Position numbers and translations under genes: made by a program
Assembly: GCF_005144475.1 (NCBI RefSeq)
Contig: NZ_SWJZ01000063.1
Span: 1-64,000 of the forward strand
From: Rhodobacter capsulatus
Lineage (GTDB): Bacteria; Pseudomonadota; Alphaproteobacteria; Rhodobacterales; Rhodobacteraceae
Length of the DNA stretch: 64,000 nucleotides
Direction: 5' to 3'
Notes under the pieces: model-generated
Database searches by the model: none
What the model was told of the DNA's origin: nothing
Seen by the model: only the letters and a program-made list of their open reading frames with translations
Shown here: piece after piece, positions 8,048-16,145 of the stretch
Position numbering within the stretch: position 1 is the first letter of the stretch
Layout: every line of letters starts with the position of its first letter

Positions 8048-8529
8048 TCGCGGACCTTGAGGTTGCAGACCTCCGATGCCCGCAGCCCGGCTCCGTAGCT
8101 GATGCCAAGGGCTGCTCGATACTTCAATCCGGGCCCGGGCACCGAGGCCAACAGTTTTGCGACCTCTTCCACGCTCAGCACCACCGGCAACTTCCGCGGC
8201 TGGCGATGGAACTGCATGTATCGCTTCATCTCTTCGCGTCCGCAGGTGACGCCGAAAAAGAACCGCAACGAGATGATCCGGACGTTGAACGTGGTGGCCG
8301 AGACCCCGTCTTTCGTCATTTGAAGCTGGTAGGACCGCAGATCCTCCGGAGTGGCGGTGTCTGGCGATCGCCCCAGGAACGACGCGAAATGCTTCACGCA
8401 GCGGATGTGACCCTGTTGGGTCTTCTCGCATAACCCGCGGATCTTCATGTCCTCAATCATCCGCTGGCGCAGCGGAGTGGTCTTCTTCTCCTTCATCGAA
8501 ACCTCCTGTCTGACGGGTGGGAAGACCAC

Positions 8530-8894
8530 GATCGTCAGCCCGCAAAGGCCTCACACAAAGCGCAACTCTGAATTGGCAGCCGAGCGCCAGCCACAGGCGC
8601 CAATGCCGCGGAGCGGCTTAGTCCTTCCGCCCCTTGCGAAGGCGCCCTCACTGCGGCGTGCCCGACTGGCCGCTTCGCAGGCCCGAGAGAAAGATGGCCG
8701 GGTTGCACGGTTCCTCGCAGTCGCCTGTGCTCCCTGCTAGGGCTCTGCACGGCCCAAGCGGTCAGCGCGGGCAAGGGCGGTTTGGGCCGCGCGGCCCTGA
8801 CACTTTCGCGGCCTTTCACGATGGGGTGGTGAAATCGATGCGTCCGAGGGGAAACCTGTGCGTCCCTCTGCACCCGGGTCGCCACCGGCCGCGG
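8530..8894. other. 365-bp gap, no convincing gene
   Basis: A minus-strand ORF (8535-8885) with low-complexity Arg/Ala/Pro-rich translation spans most of it, but it has no recognisable domain or ribosome site and similar text is common at IS91-type ends. I read the stretch as the non-coding end of the IS element running into the HNH gene's 3' side. Confidence 0.4.
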
Positions 8895-9461
8895 TCATTC
8901 TTCCAGTTCGCTGTCCCAGTAAAGAAAGTCGAGCCAGGTCTGGTGCAGCCCCTCCTTGGCCATCGGCAGCCGTCGCGCGATGTCGTCAAGCTGGCGCGGG
9001 CTGGGCTCGAAAGGGGCCCGCAACAGGCGCATCCCGGCTTCTTTCGGGGTCCGGCAGCCCTTGCGCAGATTGTCCGGGCCGCAGGCGGTGACGATGTTCG
9101 TCCAGCGGCTGCCGCCCGACCGCGCCCGCGGAATCACGTGATCGAAGGTCAGCTCCGAGGCCGAAAACCGCTTGCCGCAATACTGGCAGCGGAATTCGTC
9201 GCGCAAGAACACGTTGAACCGCGTGTAGGGCACCTTCTTGCGCCGCCGATAGGTCTTGAGCGCCACCACCGCCGGGATTTCAAAGCTCTGGTTGGCCGAG
9301 GAGACCCGCAGCCCCTCGTAGGTCTTCACCTGGATGACGCGCTCCTGCAGCACCGCCACCAGCCCCTGCTGCCAGCTCCAGGCCGACAGCGGCGCCCAGG
9401 ACAGCGGCTGCATGTCGGCGTTCAACACCAGCGTGCGCAGATTTCCGATCGCCGCATTCAT
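8895..9461 (-). CDS. HNH endonuclease family protein with altered zinc knuckle
   Basis: 188 residues from ATG 9461. The N-terminal half (VLNADMQPLSWAPLSAWSWQQGLVAVLQERV) and the HNH core CQYCGKRFSASELTFDHVIPRARSGG (about residues 90-118) match the common alphaproteobacterial HNH protein annotated as HNH endonuclease or restriction-like. Family members normally carry a second Cys pair (TAC-x-x-CNLRKG); here the text is TACGPDNLRKGC, so the second Cys of that pair is Asp. The catalytic DH pair is kept. Whether it still binds structural zinc is open. It stands alone on the minus strand, downstream of an intrinsic terminator. Cellular substrate unknown. Confidence 0.75.
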   Translation of the reverse strand: MNAAIGNLRTLVLNADMQPLSWAPLSAWSWQQGLVAVLQERVIQVKTYEGLRVSSANQSFEIPAVVALKTYRRRKKVPYTRFNVFLRDEFRCQYCGKRFSASELTFDHVIPRARSGGSRWTNIVTACGPDNLRKGCRTPKEAGMRLLRAPFEPSPRQLDDIARRLPMAKEGLHQTWLDFLYWDSELEE

Positions 9462-9489
9462 CCCCGCCCCCTTTCGGCAAGGCCTTGCA

Positions 9490-9524
9490 GGCAAAGAAAA
9501 AAGCGCGTGGGATACACGCGCTTT
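9490..9524 (-). terminator. intrinsic terminator (minus strand)
   Basis: AAAGCGCGTG (9500-9509) and CACGCGCTTT (9515-9524) pair perfectly over a 5-nt loop. Read on the minus strand the stem is followed by TTTTTTCTTT. It lies upstream of the HNH gene, so it must end something transcribed from about 9730. Confidence 0.85.
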
Positions 9525-9729
9525 CGCAAGGTCGGACAGGAAGAGACAGGCGTCACGGGGGTGATACTGCTCGGATGCGGCGGGCAGGCAAAGCCACCAT
9601 CGGCCGACACCCGGTTGCGCCGGTCCCTGCAGGTCCGCAGCCTTTCGCCCCCTCGATCCGATCCGCACATCGTTCTTCCCCGCCTGTTCCGAGCGGGCAG
9701 CGCGGCGGAGAAGCCCCCGCCTCTGCCAC
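9490..9729 (-). ncRNA. candidate small RNA transcription unit, about 235 nt
   Basis: A sigma-70-type promoter on the minus strand (TTGTCC at 9758-9763, 16-bp spacer, TATAGT at 9736-9741) and the strong terminator at 9490-9524 bound a stretch without a credible ORF. The predicted RNA would start near 9729 and contains several GC-rich local inverted repeats. It does not show the signatures I know for 4.5S SRP RNA, tmRNA, RNase P RNA or 6S RNA. An alternative is that it is a long leader of the HNH gene with a terminator acting as attenuator. Confidence 0.4.
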
Positions 9730-9735
9730 AGCTCT

Positions 9736-9763
9736 ACTATATCTCGCGTCAGCCGCAGGACAA
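9736..9763 (-). promoter_or_regulatory. sigma-70-type promoter of the candidate small RNA
   Basis: -35 TTGTCC (9758-9763), 16-bp spacer, -10 TATAGT (9736-9741), all on the minus strand. It is downstream of the esterase gene and points to the terminator at 9490-9524. Confidence 0.45.
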
Positions 9764-9863
9764 GGCCCGCGATCTGCGCAACCTGCCCGTGGGCCTTGGC
9801 ATTGCATGCGTTTGCAACGGCGATATGACGGGCTGCCCGGAAATCGGGCAGATGGCGCGCGAC

Positions 9864-10526
9864 TCAGGCGGGCAGATGCGCCCGCAGGAAGGCCAGCGCC
9901 TGACCCAGCCCGTCGGGCGAGATGCCATGCCCGGTACCGCGCATCACATGGGTGCGGACATCGAAACCGGCGGCGCGCAGCGCATCGGAGGCCTGCTTCA
10001 GATCGCCGAAGGGCACGATCTGATCGACATCGCCATGCAGCAGCAGCATCGGCGGCTGTGTCACCGTCTCGGCGGCCAGCGCATCGGCGCGCAGAAGCCG
10101 CCCCGAAAAGCCGACGACGCCAGCCAGCGCCTGCGCGCGGCGCGGCGCCACCTGCAGCGACATCATCGTGCCCTGCGAAAAGCCCACCAGTGCGATCTGC
10201 GACGCGGCCAGCGCCTCGGAGGTCATCACCTGATCCAGGAAGGCGTTCAGATCTTCGGACGAGCGCGCCAGCCCCGCGGCGGCCTCCTCGGGGGCGGAGC
10301 CGTCGAGCCAGGGGATCGGGAACCATTGCCGCCCGAAGGGATTGGTCACGCAGGTCTCGGGCGCGTCGGGCGACAGGAACAACGTGTTCGGCAGATGCGG
10401 CGCCAGCGGTTCGGCCAGACCCAGCAGGTCGTCGCCATCCGCGCCGTAGCCGTGCAGGAAGATCACCGCCGAGGTCGCCTTGCCCGACAGGGCCTCGACC
10501 CGTCCCACCTTGTTGATCCGCGTCAT
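9864..10526 (-). CDS. alpha/beta hydrolase, phospholipase/carboxylesterase family
   Basis: 220 residues, the normal size for this family. Features in order: HGYGADGDDLLGL (oxyanion region, about residues 25-37), the nucleophile elbow GFSQG (Ser near residue 116), HGDVDQIVPF (acid Asp) and RGTGHGIS (His). It would hydrolyse carboxyl esters or lysophospholipids in the cytoplasm; no signal peptide. Its ATG at 10526 overlaps the stop of the upstream glycosylase gene (ATGA), so the two form one unit. Substrate not predictable. Confidence 0.85.
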   Translation of the reverse strand: MTRINKVGRVEALSGKATSAVIFLHGYGADGDDLLGLAEPLAPHLPNTLFLSPDAPETCVTNPFGRQWFPIPWLDGSAPEEAAAGLARSSEDLNAFLDQVMTSEALAASQIALVGFSQGTMMSLQVAPRRAQALAGVVGFSGRLLRADALAAETVTQPPMLLLHGDVDQIVPFGDLKQASDALRAAGFDVRTHVMRGTGHGISPDGLGQALAFLRAHLPA

Positions 10527-11155
10527 GGCGCCACTCCTTCGCGATCCTTCATCGCCGCGTAATAGGCCCAAAGCCCGCGCGCGGCAACCGCCCGCCAGGG
10601 CGACCAGGGCGCAGAGAGCGTGCCAAAGGCGCGTGGCTTCGGCCGTTCGGGCAGATCGAACAGCATCCGCGCCGCCTCGGCCAAGGCCAGATCGTCGACG
10701 GCAAAGACATCGGCGCGGCCCAGCGCGAAGATCAGATACATCTCGACCGTCCAGCGGCCGATGCCGGGCAGGGGCAGCAGCGTCTCGATCACCTGCGCAT
10801 CGGGCAGGCGGCGCAGCGCGTCGAAATCGATCCCCGAGCGGGCGAGCGCCTGCAGATAGCGCACCTTTTGCCGCGACAGGCCACAGCCGCGCAGATCGTC
10901 CTCGGAGGCTTCGGCCAAAGCGGGGGCGGCGCCGAACCCGGCCTCGATCAGCTTGCCGCGGATCGACCGCGCCGCGGCGGTCGAAACCTGCTGACCCAAG
11001 ATCGCATCGCGCAGGGCGTCGAACCCGTCTTCGCGGCGTCTGAGCGGCCAGGGGCCGGTCCGCTCCAGCGCCCGGGCAAAGCGCGGCTCGGTCGCGGCCA
11101 GCCAGGCCGCGCCCTCGGCGATATCGTCTTCGGTATGTATGATGCGTCCGACCAT
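10523..11155 (-). CDS. DNA-3-methyladenine glycosylase II (AlkA-type)
   Basis: 210 residues. HhH-GPD superfamily: ILGQQVSTAAARSIRGKL (about residues 50-67) and the helix-hairpin-helix LLPLPGIGRWTVEMYLIFALGRADVFAVDDLAL (about 130-162), with the second Asp of VDDLAL as the likely catalytic residue. It excises alkylated purines from DNA and starts base-excision repair. Short form without the E. coli AlkA N-terminal domain. Overlaps the esterase start by four bases. Start ATG 11155. Confidence 0.85.
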   Translation of the reverse strand: MVGRIIHTEDDIAEGAAWLAATEPRFARALERTGPWPLRRREDGFDALRDAILGQQVSTAAARSIRGKLIEAGFGAAPALAEASEDDLRGCGLSRQKVRYLQALARSGIDFDALRRLPDAQVIETLLPLPGIGRWTVEMYLIFALGRADVFAVDDLALAEAARMLFDLPERPKPRAFGTLSAPWSPWRAVAARGLWAYYAAMKDREGVAP

Positions 11156-11236
11156 GCGCCCAGCCTGCCCGGTTTTCGCGCCCGCCGCCAGCCCCGAAAG
11201 CTTGCCAGCCCGCGCGGCGCGCGCTAGGCCTTGGGC

Positions 11237-12466
11237 ATGACCGAGACCGCCACCTCCGCCCCGCCGCTGCCGCTTCGCAACCTGATCGTGCTGGTCGCGG
11301 CGCAGGCATTCCTGGGCGCGCAGATGTCGATGATCTTCACCGTCGGCGGGCTGGCGGGCAAGTCCTTGGCCACGAACCCCTGTCTGGCGACGCTGCCGCT
11401 GTCGCTGATCGTGCTGGGATCGGTGCTGACGGCGCAGCCGATGTCGAGTTTCATGGCCGTTTACGGGCGCCGCGCGGGCTTCATTCTGGCCACCGCCGCG
11501 GGGGGCATCGGGGCGGCGATTTCCGCCCATGCGCTGGCCATCGGCTCTTTCCCGCTGTTCTGCCTTGGCTCGCTTCTGGCCGGTATCTACATGTCCGCGC
11601 AGGGATTTTACCGCTTCGCCGCGACCGACGGGATCGCGCCCGAACATCAAAGCAAGGCGATTTCCTGGGTGCTGGCCGGGGGGCTGATCGCGGCGGTGCT
11701 GGGGCCGCAGCTGGTGAAACTGACGGCGCAGGCGCTGGTGGTGCCGTTTCAGGCAACCTATCTGGCGATCATCGCGATCAATCTGGCCGGGCCGCTGCTG
11801 TTTGCCTTCCTGCGCCTCCCCGCGCCCGGCCGCCGGGTGAAGGGACAGTCCGGGGGGCAGGCGGCGGGGCGGACGCGGGCACAGCTTTTGCGCGATCCGG
11901 TGATCCTGGTGGCGATGATCTGCGGCATGGTCTCTTATGCGCTGATGAACCTCGTGATGACCTCGACGCCGCTGGCGGTGGTGGGCTGCGGCCATACCAC
12001 GACGAATGCTGCCGACATCGTCTCGGCGCATGTGCTGGCGATGTATCTGCCGTCTTTCTTCACCGGCCATCTGATCGCCCGCTTCGGGCGCGAAGTGATT
12101 GTGGGCATTGGTCTTTTCATTCTGGCCGTGGCGGGGGCGGTGGCCCTGACCGGGGTCAACCTCGAGCAATTCTTTCTGGCGCTGGTGCTGTTGGGCCTGG
12201 GCTGGAACTTCGGCTTCATCGGCTCGACCGCGATGCTCGCCGCCGCCCATGCCCCCGAGGAACGCGGCACGGTGCAGGGGATGAACGATTTCGTCGTCTT
12301 CGGCGGGGTGTTTCTGGCCTCGCTCTCCTCGGGCGGGCTGATGACCTGCGCCTCGGCCGATGCGGTGACGGGCTGGCAGGCGGTAAACCTGGCCATGCTG
12401 CCCTTCCTGACGCTGGCGGGCGCGGCGCTGATCTGGCTGGTGCTGCGGCCGAAGGAGACCCGCTGA
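11237..12466 (+). CDS. major facilitator superfamily transporter
   Basis: 409 residues with about 12 hydrophobic segments, in two halves joined by a charged stretch (APGRRVKGQSGGQAAGRTRAQ, about residues 197-218). AVYGRRAG after helix 2 resembles MFS motif A. ATG at 11237 is preferred; TTG 11231 is in frame but has no better ribosome site. It is divergent from the glycosylase gene (82 bp gap). Substrate unknown. Confidence 0.8.
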   Translation: MTETATSAPPLPLRNLIVLVAAQAFLGAQMSMIFTVGGLAGKSLATNPCLATLPLSLIVLGSVLTAQPMSSFMAVYGRRAGFILATAAGGIGAAISAHALAIGSFPLFCLGSLLAGIYMSAQGFYRFAATDGIAPEHQSKAISWVLAGGLIAAVLGPQLVKLTAQALVVPFQATYLAIIAINLAGPLLFAFLRLPAPGRRVKGQSGGQAAGRTRAQLLRDPVILVAMICGMVSYALMNLVMTSTPLAVVGCGHTTTNAADIVSAHVLAMYLPSFFTGHLIARFGREVIVGIGLFILAVAGAVALTGVNLEQFFLALVLLGLGWNFGFIGSTAMLAAAHAPEERGTVQGMNDFVVFGGVFLASLSSGGLMTCASADAVTGWQAVNLAMLPFLTLAGAALIWLVLRPKETR

Positions 12467-12472
12467 GGGGCG

Positions 12473-12919
12473 CTACCGCCCCGGCCCGTCGTCGTCAAAC
12501 GTGCCGTGATGGTCATGCGCGCATTGGCCGTGATCGCCCAGCACCTCGATCACCCGGCACTCGGCGATCCGGCCATGCGCACATTGCCCGATCATCCGCA
12601 TCAGCTCTTCCTCCAGCGCCTGCAGCCGCGCGATGCGCGAGCGGATCGTCGTCAGCTGCGCCCGCGCGATCGCATCGACGGCGCCGCAGGGCTGGTCGGG
12701 CTGGTCGGACAGGCCCAGCAGATCGCGGATCGCCTCCAGCGGAAAGCCCAGATCGCGGGCATGGCGGATGAAGGACAGCCGCCGCCGCGCCGCCGTGCCG
12801 TAAAGCCGCTGATTGCCGGTGCTGCGCTCGGCCGCGGGCATCAGGCCGATCTGCTCATAGTAGCGGATCGTCGGCACCTTGACCCCGGTTTCCTGCGACA
12901 AACGCCCGATGCTGAGCAT
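12473..12919 (-). CDS. MerR-family zinc/cadmium-type regulator (ZntR/CadR-like)
   Basis: 148 residues. N-terminal winged helix GRLSQETGVKVPTIRYYEQIGLMP, long dimerisation helix, and a metal-binding tail with Cys at QPCG and the motif CAHGRIAECRV followed by a His-rich CAHDHH end. This Cys/His layout is that of Zn/Cd/Pb-sensing MerR proteins rather than CueR. It is divergent from the P-type ATPase at 13010, and the intergenic region has a MerR-type promoter with operator, so it should repress and, with metal, activate that gene. Confidence 0.85.
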   Translation of the reverse strand: MLSIGRLSQETGVKVPTIRYYEQIGLMPAAERSTGNQRLYGTAARRRLSFIRHARDLGFPLEAIRDLLGLSDQPDQPCGAVDAIARAQLTTIRSRIARLQALEEELMRMIGQCAHGRIAECRVIEVLGDHGQCAHDHHGTFDDDGPGR

Positions 12920-12928
12920 GATCCCCCC

Positions 12929-12959
12929 TTGCAGCTCTAGTCGCTAGAGAGATTAGGGT
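12929..12959 (+). promoter_or_regulatory. MerR-type promoter/operator of the zinc ATPase gene
   Basis: TTGCAG (12929-12934) and TAGGGT (12954-12959) are separated by 19 bp, the stretched spacer typical of MerR-controlled promoters. The spacer holds the perfect palindrome CTCTAG-TCG-CTAGAG (12935-12949). Confidence 0.75.
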
Positions 12960-13009
12960 TTTCTTCAGGTCGCGGCAAGCGCCGCAAGATCGTGATGCAA
13001 GAGGTTGAT

Positions 13010-15280
13010 ATGACGAATATTTCCCAGCTCGAATCGTGCGAGTGGCAGGTCGGCGGCATGGATTGTGCCGCCTGTGCGGGCAAGGTCCGCACCGCGGTGG
13101 AGCGGCTGCCGGGCGTCGATGCGGTGGAGATCGCGCTGATGAGCGAGCGGCTGCGGGCGCGGCTGACCCCCGGCGCGACCAGCCCGGCCGAGCTGGAGCG
13201 GGTGGTGACGCGGCTGGGTTACACGATCACCCGTATCGGCGCCGCGCCGCCGGTGCCGGTGCTGCGGCGGCCCGAAAGCGGGCATGACCATGGGCATGAT
13301 CACGGGCACGCGCATGACGGGCACGGGCACGACCACGGCGGCGCCCCGGACTGCGGCTGTGGCGGTTGCGGCTGCGGTGCGGCAGCCCCCGCGCCGGAGG
13401 CTGCACCCGAGGCGGCCCCCGCTCTTGTGCTGCCCGCCGCGCCCTGGCTTCGCGGGCCGAAGGCGGCGCGGCTGGCCTGGTCGGCGGGCGGGTTGGCCCT
13501 CGCCTGGGGCGTCGCGCTTGCGCTGCCCGCGCTGGCGGCGCCTGCCTTCGCGCTCGCCTGTCTCGGCGCGCTTTTCCCGGTGGCGCGGCAGGCCTTCGCG
13601 CTGGCGCGGACGGGGCAGCCCTTCACCATCGAGATGCTGATGACCGTGGCTGCCATCGGCGCGCTGGCGATCGGCGCCGCGGCCGAAGCGGCGATGGTGG
13701 TGGTGCTGTTTGCCCTCGGCGAGTTGCTGGAATCGATTGCCGCCGCCCGCGCGCGCGACGGGCTGCGGGCGCTGGCCCGGCAGATGCCGGAAACCGCGCT
13801 GCTGGAGGTGGACGGACAACCGCGCGAGGTGGCGGCGGCGCGCTTGCAGCCGGGGCAGATCCTGCGGCTGCGTCCGGGCGACCGCGCGCCGGTCGATGCC
13901 GAGATCGTCGAGGGGGTCTCGGGCCTCGATGAAAGCGCGGTGACCGGGGAAAGCGTGCCGGTGACGCGCCGCCCGGGCGAGCGGGTTCTGGCGGGATCGA
14001 TCAACACCGAGGCGCTGTTGCGGCTGCGCGTGACCCGCGCGGCGGCGGACAGCACGCTGGCGCGGATCGCGCGGATGGTGGCCGAGGCCGAGGCGGCCAA
14101 GGCCCCGGTCGAGCGGTTCATCGACCGCTTCAGCCGCTGGTACATGCCGCTGATCGTCGGTCTGGCGGCGCTGGTGGCGGTGCTGCCGCCGCTTTTGACC
14201 GGGGCCGATTGGGGCGTCTGGATTTATCGTGCGCTGGCGCTGTTGCTGATCGGCTGTCCCTGCGCGCTGGTGATTTCGGTGCCCGCGGCGATGGCGGCGG
14301 CGCTCTCGACCGGGGCGCGGCGCGGGCTTCTGGTCAAGGGCGGCGCGGTGATCGAGGCGCTGGCGCGGCTGCGGCTTGTGGCGCTGGACAAGACCGGCAC
14401 GCTGACGCCGGGGCGCCCGCTGGTGACCGATCTTCTGCCCGCTGCCGGGGTCTCGGCCGCGGATCTGCTGGCCCATGCGGCGGCGGTCGAGGCGGGATCC
14501 TCGCATCCCCTGGCGCGGGCGATCCTGGCGCGCGCCGCCGCCGAGGGGGTCACGGCCCCCGCCGCCACCGCCGCCCGGGTGATCCCGGGGGTGGGGGCAG
14601 AGGCGCAGATCGCCGGGGCGCTTTGGCGCATTGCGGCGCCTGCCGCGGGCAGCCCGCAGGCGGCGGCGCTTCAGGCCGAGGCGAAGACCGTGGTCGAGCT
14701 GTCCCGCGACGGCGTTCCGCAGGGCCTTTTCGCCCTGCGCGACGAGCCCCGGCCCGAGGCGGGCGCGGCGCTGACCGCGTTGCGGGCGCTTGGGCTTGAA
14801 AGCGTGATGCTGACCGGCGATGCCGAGGCCCCGGCGCGGGCGTTGGCGGCACCCCTGGGGCTTGCGGTCAAGGCGGGGCTTTTGCCCGAGGACAAATGCG
14901 CCGAGGTGACGCGGCTTTCGGGGCAGGGGGGCGTGCTGATGCTGGGCGACGGCATCAACGACGCCCCGGCGCTGCGGGCGGCCGATGTCGGCGTGGCGAT
15001 CGGGGCGGGGACCGATGTAGCGATCGAGACCGCCGATGCGGTGCTGATGCGCAACGACCTGACCGATCTGCCCGCGCTGATCCGGCTGTCGCGGCAGACC
15101 CTGGGCAACATCCGCCAGAATGTCGCGATCGCGCTGGGGCTGAAGGCGGTGTTTCTGGTCACCTCGGTTTTCGGGATCACCGGGCTCTGGATCGCGGTTC
15201 TGGCCGATACCGGGGCGACGGTGCTGGTGACGGCGAATGCGCTGCGTCTGCTGCGCTATGATCCGCGCCGCGCGGCGTGA
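13010..15280 (+). CDS. zntA: Zn/Cd/Pb-translocating P1B-type ATPase
   Basis: 756 residues from ATG 13010 (AGAGG just upstream; GTG 12992 and ATG 12995 are alternatives). One HMA domain with GGMDCAAC (Cys 19 and 22), then a His-rich stretch near residues 91-110 and a CGCGGCGCG Cys cluster. Membrane part with GCPCALVIS (CPC near 414-416), phosphorylation site DKTGT (near 460), MLTGD and GDGIND. The C-terminal AVLADTGATVLVT has the Asp typical of the zinc (P1B-2) subgroup. It exports Zn, Cd or Pb from the cytoplasm. Divergent MerR gene and operator support metal induction. The extra His/Cys tail after the HMA is a likely added zinc site. Confidence 0.9.
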   Translation: MTNISQLESCEWQVGGMDCAACAGKVRTAVERLPGVDAVEIALMSERLRARLTPGATSPAELERVVTRLGYTITRIGAAPPVPVLRRPESGHDHGHDHGHAHDGHGHDHGGAPDCGCGGCGCGAAAPAPEAAPEAAPALVLPAAPWLRGPKAARLAWSAGGLALAWGVALALPALAAPAFALACLGALFPVARQAFALARTGQPFTIEMLMTVAAIGALAIGAAAEAAMVVVLFALGELLESIAAARARDGLRALARQMPETALLEVDGQPREVAAARLQPGQILRLRPGDRAPVDAEIVEGVSGLDESAVTGESVPVTRRPGERVLAGSINTEALLRLRVTRAAADSTLARIARMVAEAEAAKAPVERFIDRFSRWYMPLIVGLAALVAVLPPLLTGADWGVWIYRALALLLIGCPCALVISVPAAMAAALSTGARRGLLVKGGAVIEALARLRLVALDKTGTLTPGRPLVTDLLPAAGVSAADLLAHAAAVEAGSSHPLARAILARAAAEGVTAPAATAARVIPGVGAEAQIAGALWRIAAPAAGSPQAAALQAEAKTVVELSRDGVPQGLFALRDEPRPEAGAALTALRALGLESVMLTGDAEAPARALAAPLGLAVKAGLLPEDKCAEVTRLSGQGGVLMLGDGINDAPALRAADVGVAIGAGTDVAIETADAVLMRNDLTDLPALIRLSRQTLGNIRQNVAIALGLKAVFLVTSVFGITGLWIAVLADTGATVLVTANALRLLRYDPRRAA

Positions 15281-15365
15281 CGCAACGCCGCGCCGAAGCG
15301 CCTGAATTTTGTCGCATTTTCTGCGCAGCCTGCGGTTGCGCGCGGTGCAGAGGTGACGAGGGCTT

Positions 15366-16139
15366 ATGGAAACGGTGGCGGTTCTGGTCGATGGCGACAA
15401 TCTTTCGGCCAAATATGCCGGGCAGATCGCGCTTTGGTCGCGGGACTTGGGCACGGTGACGGTGCGGCGGGTCTATCTGGATGCGCAAAAGACATCGGAC
15501 TGGCAGGGCGGTCCGCAGGGGTTCCGGCTGATGCATGCGGGCACGGGCAAGAATGCCTCGGACCTGCTTTTGGCGCTCGATGCGATGGAGCTGGCGCTGC
15601 GCGAGGGGGTGAACCGCTTCGTGATCGCCAGTTCGGACCGCGATTTCAGCCATCTGGCGCTGCGCCTGCGCGAATACGGGCGGCAGGTGACCGGGATCGG
15701 CGAGACGAAGACGCCGCAGATCTTTCGCGACGCCTGCGAGACCTTCCTGACGCTGTCGCCGCCCGCCGAGGCGAAAGACGTGCCGCAACCGCCCCCGAAG
15801 CCGGTGCAACCGACGGTGCAGAAAGCCGCCCCGCCGCCCGCGCCGAAACCCGTCGCCGTGCCGAAACAACCTGCGGCGCAGCCAGCTATCACTGCCCTTG
15901 ATCACAAGATCCTTGACCTCTTCAGAGTGCAGCCCGAAGCCAAGGGAGGGCTGCGGATTGAAAAGCTGAATCAACTGATGAAGAAGCTTCACAACGTGAA
16001 TATCGGCAACACGTCCGAAGGCACCTGGCGGGCCTATCTGAAAGCACGGCCAGACCTTTACCATCTTGACCCCCGCGGTCCGGAGGCGCGGGTGCGCGCC
16101 CTTCAAGGTTCCGCGCCCCAGCGGCTCAAGGTCGTCTGA
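15366..16139 (+). CDS. NYN-domain (PIN-like) protein with C-terminal OST-HTH/LOTUS-like domain
   Basis: 257 residues. NYN domain at residues 1-135: VAVLVDGDN with Asp 9 and Asp 11, GKNASDLLLALDAME and IASSDRDFSHLALRLRE supply the acidic pocket of PIN-like RNases (LabA/DUF88 type). A Pro/Ala-rich linker (about 136-175) joins a C-terminal domain (LDHKILDLFRVQPEAKGGLRIEKLNQLMKKLH) that looks like the OST-HTH/LOTUS RNA-binding fold. It probably cleaves or binds RNA. Monocistronic, between the ATPase and a convergent c-di-GMP gene. Target unknown. Confidence 0.75.
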   Translation: METVAVLVDGDNLSAKYAGQIALWSRDLGTVTVRRVYLDAQKTSDWQGGPQGFRLMHAGTGKNASDLLLALDAMELALREGVNRFVIASSDRDFSHLALRLREYGRQVTGIGETKTPQIFRDACETFLTLSPPAEAKDVPQPPPKPVQPTVQKAAPPPAPKPVAVPKQPAAQPAITALDHKILDLFRVQPEAKGGLRIEKLNQLMKKLHNVNIGNTSEGTWRAYLKARPDLYHLDPRGPEARVRALQGSAPQRLKVV

Positions 16140-16145
16140 GCCCGC

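Larger units (their letters stand above)
7513..8496 (-). pseudogene. tyrosine recombinase/integrase of the IS91-type element, broken
   Basis: ATG at 8496 has AGGAGG seven bases upstream. The protein reads as an XerD-like recombinase: N-terminal core-binding (LRQRMIEDMKIRGLCEKTQQGHIRCVKHFASFL), then LGISYGAGLRASEVCNLKVRDI (first catalytic Arg), HSFATHLLEANTDVRVIQVLL (HxxR-region) and TARYAHVATKTIQ (active Tyr region). It is interrupted by an in-frame 32-bp element at 8016-8047, a palindromic insertion with a stop at 7813-7815, another in-frame 32-bp element at 7711-7742 that removes the Leu-Arg before HSFATH, and a one-base shift near 7650. Not functional. Confidence 0.8.
6771..8880 (-). mobile_element. 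decayed IS91-type element (tyrosine recombinase plus Y2 transposase)
   Basis: Two minus-strand genes in the order integrase then transposase, typical of Rhodobacterales IS91-like elements. The transposase lacks its C-terminal half, ending near 6771, and both genes have frameshifts and small insertions. The right part (8530-8880) holds no convincing gene and is probably the non-coding upstream end of the element; its outer limit is a guess. The element abuts the prophage remnant and shows that this end of the window has collected mobile DNA. Confidence 0.65.

Noticed and set aside
8535-8885. 116-residue ORF on the minus strand next to the IS element
   Set aside because: No domain or ribosome site; likely end sequence of the IS91-type element.
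9490-9729. Reading the RNA candidate as SRP, tmRNA, RNase P or 6S RNA
   Set aside because: None of their conserved sequence blocks could be found.
15272-15295. 9-bp stem-loop over the zinc ATPase stop codon
   Set aside because: No T-run follows; too common in GC-rich DNA to call a terminator.
12965-15454. 829-residue ORF opposite the zinc ATPase
   Set aside because: Low-complexity Arg/His text, no domain, fully antisense to a well supported gene.
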